Assembly: GCA_045544955.1 (NCBI GenBank)
Contig: JAZPZY010000068.1
Coordinates: 1-10,344, forward strand
DNA: 10,344 bases
Direction of reading: 5' to 3'
Source: SIG701 sp045544955
GTDB taxonomy: Bacteria; Bacillota; Clostridia; Oscillospirales; CAG-272
Every line of letters starts with the position of its first letter. Within the stretch, counting starts at the first letter, position 1. The position numbers were made by a program, and so were the translations under genes. The notes under the pieces are model-generated. The model saw only the letters and a program-made list of their open reading frames with translations. It searched no databases and was not told the DNA's origin. Shown piece after piece: positions 5,728 to 10,344 of this stretch.

Positions 5728-6309
5728 ATGGAATTTGACAGAGAGCTGGCGCCGGAGGAAATGCGGGAGGTCCGCACCGGCCGGACGGAGATCTACGACG
5801 GAAAGATCGTGCATTTGACGAAGGACACCGTCCGTCTGCCAAACGGCGGAGAAAGCATCCGTGAGGTGGTATGGAAGTGCGGGGCGGTATGCGTTGTCCC
5901 CGTGACGGACAAGGGCGAGGTGATCTTGGTGGAGCAGTTCCGCTATCCCTACGATACGGTACTGCTGGAGATCCCGGCCGGGAAGTTGGAGCCGGGAGAG
6001 ACGGACACCCTTGCCGCCGCCCGCCGGGAGCTGCTGGAGGAGACCGGCTATACCGCCGGGGAAATGATCGATTTCGGCATGTACTACGGCTCGCCGGCCA
6101 TGCTGATGGAGGAGATCACCGTATATCTGGCACGGGATCTGACGCCGGGCAAGACCCATTTTGACGAGGACGAATACCTCCGCATCCGCACGGTCCCCAT
6201 GGACGAGATCGTGGGGATGATCCTCCGGGGCGAGGTACCGGACGGCAAGACACAGGCCGCCGTGCTCCGGGCGAAGCTGTTTTTAGAAAACGAGGAACGA
6301 AAGGCATGA
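5728..6309 (+). CDS. Nudix hydrolase, ADP-ribose pyrophosphatase-like (NudF family)
   Basis: Likely cleaves ADP-ribose or a related nucleoside diphosphate sugar to AMP and a sugar phosphate, a cytoplasmic clean-up reaction. The 193-residue protein has the family order: an N-terminal strand with YDGKIVHLTKDTVRLPNG (23-40), VEQFRYP (68-74), EIPAGKLEPGE (81-91), REL (100-102), EETG (104-107) and the YGSPAMLMEE segment (120-129), close to the TSPG region of ADP-ribose pyrophosphatases. The metal-binding Nudix box is intact in its acidic residues but has eight rather than seven residues between Glu91 and Arg100-Glu101. ATG 5728 was chosen for GGAGG (5718-5722) five bases upstream; an earlier in-frame start at 5689 precedes the predicted transcript start. 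Its stop overlaps the next gene's ATG. Confidence 0.92.
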   Translation: MEFDRELAPEEMREVRTGRTEIYDGKIVHLTKDTVRLPNGGESIREVVWKCGAVCVVPVTDKGEVILVEQFRYPYDTVLLEIPAGKLEPGETDTLAAARRELLEETGYTAGEMIDFGMYYGSPAMLMEEITVYLARDLTPGKTHFDEDEYLRIRTVPMDEIVGMILRGEVPDGKTQAAVLRAKLFLENEERKA

Positions 6310-6959
6310 GCAAATTCGACTGCATTCTGTTTGATCTGGACGGCACGCTCACCGACTCCGGGGAGGGTATTATGAACGCCGCCCGGTACGCGCTCACGAA
6401 AATGGGTGCACCCATTCCGCCGGAGGCGGTGCTTCGCACCTTTGTGGGACCGCCGCTTACGGAGGCGTTCCGGGATCACTGCGGCATGAATGAAGCGCAG
6501 TGCGCGGAGACGATCCGCATTTACCGGGAATACTACGCTGACCGGGGGCTTTTTGAAAACCGGGTGTACGACGGGATACACCAAATGCTTTCGGAGCTGG
6601 CAGACCGGGGCGAGAAGCTGATTCTGGCCACCTCCAAGCCGGAGCATTTTGCAAGGCAGATCATGGAGCATTTTCATCTGGATTCCTATTTTGCCTACAT
6701 CGGCGGTGCGCTCACGGACGGCAAGCGGAAGGAAAAGGCGGAAGTGATCGAATACGTGCTGAGAACCACCGGTGCGGATCCGGCCCGGTGTCTTATGATC
6801 GGCGACCGCCGGTACGATGCGGAGGGAGCCGCCGCCTTCGGTATTCCCACCGTGGGCGTTACCTGGGGCTACGGCACGGAGGAAGAACTGATAAACGCCG
6901 GGGTGCGGTATATCGCACGCACGCCCGGGGAGATAGGAGAGATCGTTGCACATGGGTAA
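6306..6959 (+). CDS. HAD-superfamily phosphatase (phosphoglycolate phosphatase-like)
   Basis: Cytoplasmic phosphohydrolase using an aspartyl-phosphate intermediate. In the 217-residue protein, motif I is FDLDGTLTDS (Asp10 nucleophile, Asp12 acid/base), a helical cap domain covers about 16-85, motif II is LATSK (Thr109/Ser110), the conserved lysine is probably Lys144, and motif IV is GDRRYDAEGA (Asp167, Asp171), followed by GVTWGYG. This matches the Gph/PpaX-like group, but substrates in this group vary and cannot be assigned. ATG 6306 overlaps the Nudix stop as ATGA, a sign of translational coupling. A link to the Nudix enzyme, for instance dephosphorylating its sugar-phosphate product, is inference only. 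Confidence 0.92.
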   Translation: MSKFDCILFDLDGTLTDSGEGIMNAARYALTKMGAPIPPEAVLRTFVGPPLTEAFRDHCGMNEAQCAETIRIYREYYADRGLFENRVYDGIHQMLSELADRGEKLILATSKPEHFARQIMEHFHLDSYFAYIGGALTDGKRKEKAEVIEYVLRTTGADPARCLMIGDRRYDAEGAAAFGIPTVGVTWGYGTEEELINAGVRYIARTPGEIGEIVAHG

Positions 6960-7830
6960 CAGCAGTTCCATTCGGCTTTTGGGCGCGGCGTTTCCCGCCG
7001 CTTTTGACGAAACGGCCGAGACGGGTGCGGAAGATCTGGCCGCCGCGGGCTTTTCTGCCGTTTCGCTTGTATGGCAGGCGGAAAACCGATCCGCCCTTGC
7101 GAAAGACGCCGCCTTCATGCGTGCGGCCGGTCTTACGGTAACCAGCGTACACGGTCCCCTTGTGCCCATGCCCGGCATCAGAAACGGGGTGGATTCCCTG
7201 TGGGAAGCGGGAGAGGCGGGAGACGAATTTGCCGATCTCATCATGGACTGCATCGAGGATGCGGCCGCCGCGCGGATCCCTCTTGTAGTACAGCATCTGA
7301 CCTACACGGTGAGCACCCCCGGCCCGAATGAAACGGGGCTTTCCCGGATCCGCCGCGTCGGAGAGCACGCACGGGCACTGGGGGTACGGATCGCCGTGGA
7401 GAATATGGAAATGCCGCCCCACGTGACTTCGGCACTGGATACGCTTGATCCCGACGTATTCGGTCTGTGCTGGGACTGCGGACACAATTTCGCCTATACG
7501 CCGGAGTTTGATCCGCTCGCCCGGTACAAAGGGCGGGTACTGACCGTGCATCTGCACGACAACGACGGCAAATCCACCGTGGGGGCGCCCCACACCAGGG
7601 ACGACACCCATTTTCTCCCCTTTGACGGGAAGATGGACTGGGAGGACGCCATGTCCCGTCTGGCTGCCGCCTTATACGACGGTCCCATCATGCTGGAGGT
7701 AAAGCGGGGGCGGGAGCCCTGCCGCAATATTCCCCAGTATCGGGAAATGGGGCAGCGGAAATTTTTCGCCGAGGCGTACAAGCGGGCGGTAAGGCTTGCT
7801 GAAATGTTTGAGAAAGCAAAAGGGGAGTGA
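6952..7830 (+). CDS. Sugar phosphate isomerase/epimerase-like TIM-barrel protein
   Basis: Xylose-isomerase-like/AP-endonuclease-2 superfamily TIM barrel, probably a metal-dependent isomerase or epimerase of a sugar or small polyol; substrate unknown. In the 292-residue protein the expected metal ligands lie at strand ends: Glu150 in AVENMEMP, Asp175 and His178 in CWDCGHN, His200/His202/Asp203 in TVHLHDND, His220, and Glu249 in MLEVKRG. The start is uncertain: ATG 6952 overlaps the HAD gene's end by eight bases but is 11 bases from AGGAGA (6935-6940), while TTG 6946 is five bases from it and adds two residues. Last gene of the operon. A hairpin with four T's follows the stop. Confidence 0.88.
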   Translation: MGNSSSIRLLGAAFPAAFDETAETGAEDLAAAGFSAVSLVWQAENRSALAKDAAFMRAAGLTVTSVHGPLVPMPGIRNGVDSLWEAGEAGDEFADLIMDCIEDAAAARIPLVVQHLTYTVSTPGPNETGLSRIRRVGEHARALGVRIAVENMEMPPHVTSALDTLDPDVFGLCWDCGHNFAYTPEFDPLARYKGRVLTVHLHDNDGKSTVGAPHTRDDTHFLPFDGKMDWEDAMSRLAAALYDGPIMLEVKRGREPCRNIPQYREMGQRKFFAEAYKRAVRLAEMFEKAKGE

Positions 7831-7854
7831 ACACTGCGGGACTCCCCGCGTTTT
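7822..7854 (+). terminator. Possible weak terminator after the Nudix-HAD-isomerase operon
   Basis: GGGGAGT (7822-7828), overlapping the stop codon, pairs with ACTCCCC (7841-7847); an alternative stem GCGGG (7836-7840)/CCCGC (7845-7849) competes with it. Four T's follow at 7851-7854, a short run for an intrinsic terminator. Another hairpin, TTGCC/GGCAA (7853-7865), begins in those T's, so the whole may instead belong to the hairpin array that follows. Confidence 0.4.
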
Positions 7855-8330
7855 GCCGAAGGCAATACGCGCCGCGCCCTAACACAAAATACATTTCCTC
7901 TATCCCCGCAGGGACGCTGTCCCTGCACCCTGCGCGAAGAGCCACTGCGCGTAGGCTCTTCGCGACATCTGTCGCGCCAAAAGGGGAGATCCCCTTTTGG
8001 ATATCCCCCGAACTACGCATTTCAGATGCAAATGATCCGAGATCATTTGCGGGAACGGATGTTTTCCATTCGTTTGGAAGGGACGCGGCGTTGCCGCGAT
8101 TGGCATTCGTTAATTTCACCGCCAGCCAAGGAGCTGGGGTGAATTCGAGTTCGACCGAGTTCGTGAAAACTCGCGCGAACTCGGAGAGGGACAAAAACCA
8201 AACTGTACTTGGAGGTTGACGCAAAGCGTCAACCTCGGGCAGACAGCAGGCTATGTTCGCAGTTGTTTTATGCTGTCTGCGTTCGGCAGCTTGAGGTGGT
8301 TCTTGCCCCTCCGCTTCAGGAGGTTTATTT
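7831..8330. other. 500-bp gene-free array of perfect hairpins upstream of dxs
   Basis: No convincing protein gene. At least a dozen inverted repeats lie almost end to end: 7908-7915/7919-7926, 7933-7943/7954-7964 (11 bp, loop 10), 7961-7967/7970-7976, 7977-7987/7990-8000 (11 bp, loop 2), 8028-8037/8041-8050 (10 bp, loop CGA), 8054-8061/8067-8074 (one G-T), 8084-8089/8093-8098 (loop GTT), 8115-8126/8133-8143 (one bulge), 8155-8163/8176-8184, 8212-8222/8226-8236 (11 bp, loop AAA), 8239-8248/8271-8280 (10 bp) and 8308-8312/8319-8323. Some partners overlap and exclude each other, as at 7961-7964. This could be a large structured RNA, an extended dxs leader, or a composite of palindromic repeats. 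No known riboswitch or RNA family was recognised. Confidence 0.75.
8308..8323 (+). promoter_or_regulatory. dxs: Hairpin that buries the dxs ribosome binding site
   Basis: GGAGG (8319-8323), seven bases before ATG 8331, is a perfect complement of CCTCC (8308-8312) across a six-base loop. If the hairpin forms in the mRNA, ribosome access to dxs would be reduced, giving a possible point of translational control. The stem is only five base pairs, so the effect may be modest unless coupled to the upstream hairpins. Confidence 0.45.
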
Positions 8331-10166
8331 ATGATTCCAATCCCAACAAAGGCAGAGCTGAAGGCGCTGTCCCCCGAGGCGTTGCCTGCACTTATCGGGG
8401 AGATCCGGACACGGATCCTCACGACCGTGTCACAAAACGGCGGCCATCTTGCCTCCAATCTGGGGCTGGTGGAGACCACCGTGGCACTGCACCGGGTATT
8501 CGATATTCCCACTGACGCCATCGTTTTTGACGTGGGGCATCAGTGCTACACCCACAAGATCCTCACCGGGCGGGCCGAGATGATGGATTCTCTCCGCAAG
8601 CCCGGCGGTCTTTCCGGCTTTCCCAACCGGGAGGAAAGCGATGCCGATCCCTTTACCACCGGCCACAGCGGCACGTCCCTGTCCGCCGCTTTGGGGATGG
8701 CCGAGGCCAACCGTCTCGCCGGGCGGGACGTCTGGACGGTGGCCGTCATCGGCGACGCCTCCTTCGGCAACGGCATGATCTACGAGGCGATGAACGGCTG
8801 TGCCCGCCGGGGGCTCAGGCTGATGATCGTCCTCAACGACAACGAGATGTCCATCTCCAAAAACGTAGGTGCTCTGCCGGACTATTTTGCGAAGATACGC
8901 ACCAGCCGGGGCTATTTCGCTTTCAAGCACGCCGTGCACCGTTTTTGCCGGCACATTCCCCTTCTGGGGCGTCCCATGATCGCCGCCGCCATTTTCGTAA
9001 AGGAATTTCTCAAACGCCTGCTGAACAAAAAGAACGTATTTGAAAACTTCGGTCTTGAATACATGGGCCCCATTGACGGGGGCGATCCGAAGACGCTGGA
9101 AAGCGTATTCCGGGAGGCGAAAAAGTGCGACGTGCCCTGCGTGGTGCACGTGATCACGAAGAAAGGCAGCGGTTATCTGCCGGCGGAAGAAAATCCGGAG
9201 GCGTACCACTCGGTTTCGCCCTTTTCTTTGGCAAAGGGCGCATCCCCGCAATGCGGCGGTTTTTCCGCATGCTTCGGCGAGGCTTTGTGCGAGCTTGCCG
9301 AAGCGGATGAGAGGATCTGTGCCGTGACCGCCGCCATGCGGGACGGCACGGGGCTTGCCGCTTTTGCGGAGAGGTTCCCGGACCGGTTCTTTGACGCAGG
9401 CATCGCCGAGGAGCACGCGGTGACCTTTGCCGCAGGGCTTGCCCGTGCCGGGCAGATTCCGGTTCTGGCACTGTACTCCACCTTTGCCCAGCGGGCGTTC
9501 GATCAGGTGCTCCACGACGGGGCACTGCAGAAGCTGCCGCTGATTCTGGCACTGGATCGGTGCGGCGTGATCCCCGGAGACGGGGTGACGCATCAGGGGC
9601 TGTTTGACGTGGGGCTGTTCTCGCCCATTCCCGGCGTTACGATCTTCTCTCCGGATTCCTATGGGGAGCTGCGTGACTGTCTCAGGCAGGCGGCATCGGC
9701 GGAATCACTTACGATCATCCGCTATCCCCGGGGCGGCGAGCCGGCATATGCACGGGATGGGTTTTCGTACAATGGATCAGGGACGCTGGCCGCGGCGGAT
9801 TTCGGTGACGGGGGTAAAAAAATCGCCCTTATCACCTACGGCAGTGAGATCGCCGAGGTGACGCCGGCGGCGGAGGAACTCTCCCTTCGGTGCCGGGTAC
9901 GGGTGGTGCGTCTTCTCACGATCGCCCCTTTGCCGGCAGAGGATATTCTCACCGCCATAGGGGAGGCGGAAGCCGTATGCATAGCAGAGGAGGGCATGCG
10001 TCGGGGCGGCATCGGCGAGCAGATCGCCGCTCTGCTGTCCGCACGCCGTCCGGGCGTGCCGGTGCGGATCTGTGCCGTAGACGGATTCGTTCCCCACGGA
10101 ATCACCGCCCGTGATCTGCCCATATCGGCAGAGGCGATTGCGGAGACGGTACGGGGGATGATGTGA
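8331..10166 (+). CDS. dxs: 1-deoxy-D-xylulose-5-phosphate synthase
   Basis: Thiamine-diphosphate enzyme that condenses pyruvate and glyceraldehyde 3-phosphate to DXP, the first step of the MEP isoprenoid pathway and a source for thiamine and pyridoxal precursors. The 611-residue protein is complete and of normal length. Visible: GGHLASNLG (37-45, His39), FDVGHQCYTHKILTGR (66-81), the diphosphate motif around 141-172 ending NDNEMSIS, catalytic Glu360 in GIAEEHAVTFAAG, a transketolase-type pyrimidine domain (about 310-475) with DGVTHQGLFD (417-426), and the C-terminal domain (about 495-605). Odd: the usual GDG of the diphosphate motif reads GDASFGNGM (141-149), and the DRAG motif reads DRCG (409-412). 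Start ATG 8331 follows GGAGG. The gene stands alone, with palindromic DNA on both sides. Confidence 0.95.
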   Translation: MIPIPTKAELKALSPEALPALIGEIRTRILTTVSQNGGHLASNLGLVETTVALHRVFDIPTDAIVFDVGHQCYTHKILTGRAEMMDSLRKPGGLSGFPNREESDADPFTTGHSGTSLSAALGMAEANRLAGRDVWTVAVIGDASFGNGMIYEAMNGCARRGLRLMIVLNDNEMSISKNVGALPDYFAKIRTSRGYFAFKHAVHRFCRHIPLLGRPMIAAAIFVKEFLKRLLNKKNVFENFGLEYMGPIDGGDPKTLESVFREAKKCDVPCVVHVITKKGSGYLPAEENPEAYHSVSPFSLAKGASPQCGGFSACFGEALCELAEADERICAVTAAMRDGTGLAAFAERFPDRFFDAGIAEEHAVTFAAGLARAGQIPVLALYSTFAQRAFDQVLHDGALQKLPLILALDRCGVIPGDGVTHQGLFDVGLFSPIPGVTIFSPDSYGELRDCLRQAASAESLTIIRYPRGGEPAYARDGFSYNGSGTLAAADFGDGGKKIALITYGSEIAEVTPAAEELSLRCRVRVVRLLTIAPLPAEDILTAIGEAEAVCIAEEGMRRGGIGEQIAALLSARRPGVPVRICAVDGFVPHGITARDLPISAEAIAETVRGMM

Positions 10167-10239
10167 ATAGGCGGGGAGAGAAGCGGGGAAACCCTTTTTG
10201 CAAAAAGGGTTTCCCCGGACCCCTTCCCAAAAACCTTTA
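10167..10239 (+). repeat. Palindromic intergenic element, copy 2
   Basis: Begins at the base after the dxs stop. ATAGGCGGGGA (10167-10177) is identical to copy 1. Six variable bases follow, then a perfect 34-nt palindrome (10184-10217) with the same TTTTTGCAAAAA core and CGGGG/CCCCG ends. The inner arms are AAACCC/GGGTTT instead of AGGGAC/GTCCCT. The tail (10218-10239) matches copy 1 at 18 of 22 bases. It lies in the same orientation, just after a gene, as copy 1 does. Confidence 0.85.
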
Positions 10240-10255
10240 CTCTATAAGTCATAAC

Positions 10256-10344
10256 CACCAGCCGTGCTGGTGTCTTGCACAAGCCCCCTTGGGGCATTTC
10301 ACACGCTGAGCCTATAGGCTCGTCGAATTATCCGCCACTTGCGG
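10256..10344. other. Chain of short hairpins at the window end
   Basis: Four perfect inverted repeats follow each other: CACCAGC/GCTGGTG (10256-10272, loop CGT), GCCCC/GGGGC (10283-10295, loop CTT), GAGCCTATAGGCTC (10308-10321, a perfect palindrome) and CCGC/GCGG (10332-10344). There is no ORF of note. It is similar in style to, but not the same sequence as, the array before dxs, and probably continues past the window. Nothing here fits a tRNA. Confidence 0.6.

Noticed and set aside
7688..8521. Long minus-strand open frame of 277 codons, and a plus-strand frame at 7827-8219, across the hairpin array
   Set aside because: No ribosome site or protein motif is visible, the minus frame overlaps the ends of two clear genes, and open frames on both strands are common in GC-rich palindromic DNA. 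A search for a conserved protein would settle it.

Overview
The window looks like a GC-rich chromosome segment from a Gram-positive anaerobe of the class Clostridia, probably near the Oscillospirales/Ruminococcaceae. This is inferred from the lipoprotein-type ABC binding protein, the strong GGAGG ribosome sites, the zinc-finger anti-sigma/ECF sigma pair, the Clostridia-like DusB, Nudix and DXS proteins, and intergenic palindromic elements. No phage, transposase, CRISPR or RNA gene was recognised.

Layout: (1) 1-357 holds two 80-bp structured direct repeats, then a good sigma-A promoter and a short leader. (2) 358-2659, plus strand: a complete three-gene polar amino acid ABC importer (lipoprotein, permease, ATPase). 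(3) 2660-2814: a palindromic repeat and a strong bidirectional terminator between convergent operons. (4) 2815-5513, minus strand, read in the order dusB, ECF sigma factor, anti-sigma factor, with a GC-rich chain of hairpins between dusB and sigma. (5) 5728-7830, plus strand: a tightly overlapping operon of a Nudix hydrolase (ADP-ribose pyrophosphatase-like), a HAD phosphatase and a TIM-barrel sugar-phosphate isomerase/epimerase-like protein. (6) 7831-8330: about 500 bp without a convincing gene, packed with at least a dozen perfect or near-perfect hairpins. (7) 8331-10166: dxs, first enzyme of the MEP isoprenoid pathway. (8) 10167-10344: a second copy of the palindromic element, then another chain of hairpins running off the window.

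The genes are mostly housekeeping: amino acid uptake, tRNA dihydrouridine formation, an envelope-linked sigma/anti-sigma switch, metabolite clean-up and isoprenoid precursor synthesis. The unusual content is intergenic. Two 34-nt perfect palindromes share a 12-nt core and flanks but differ by compensated changes in both arms. The region before dxs is a chain of hairpins that ends in one burying the dxs ribosome binding site. The 80-bp repeats upstream of the transporter differ only in a hairpin loop region. These are the parts most worth a second look.
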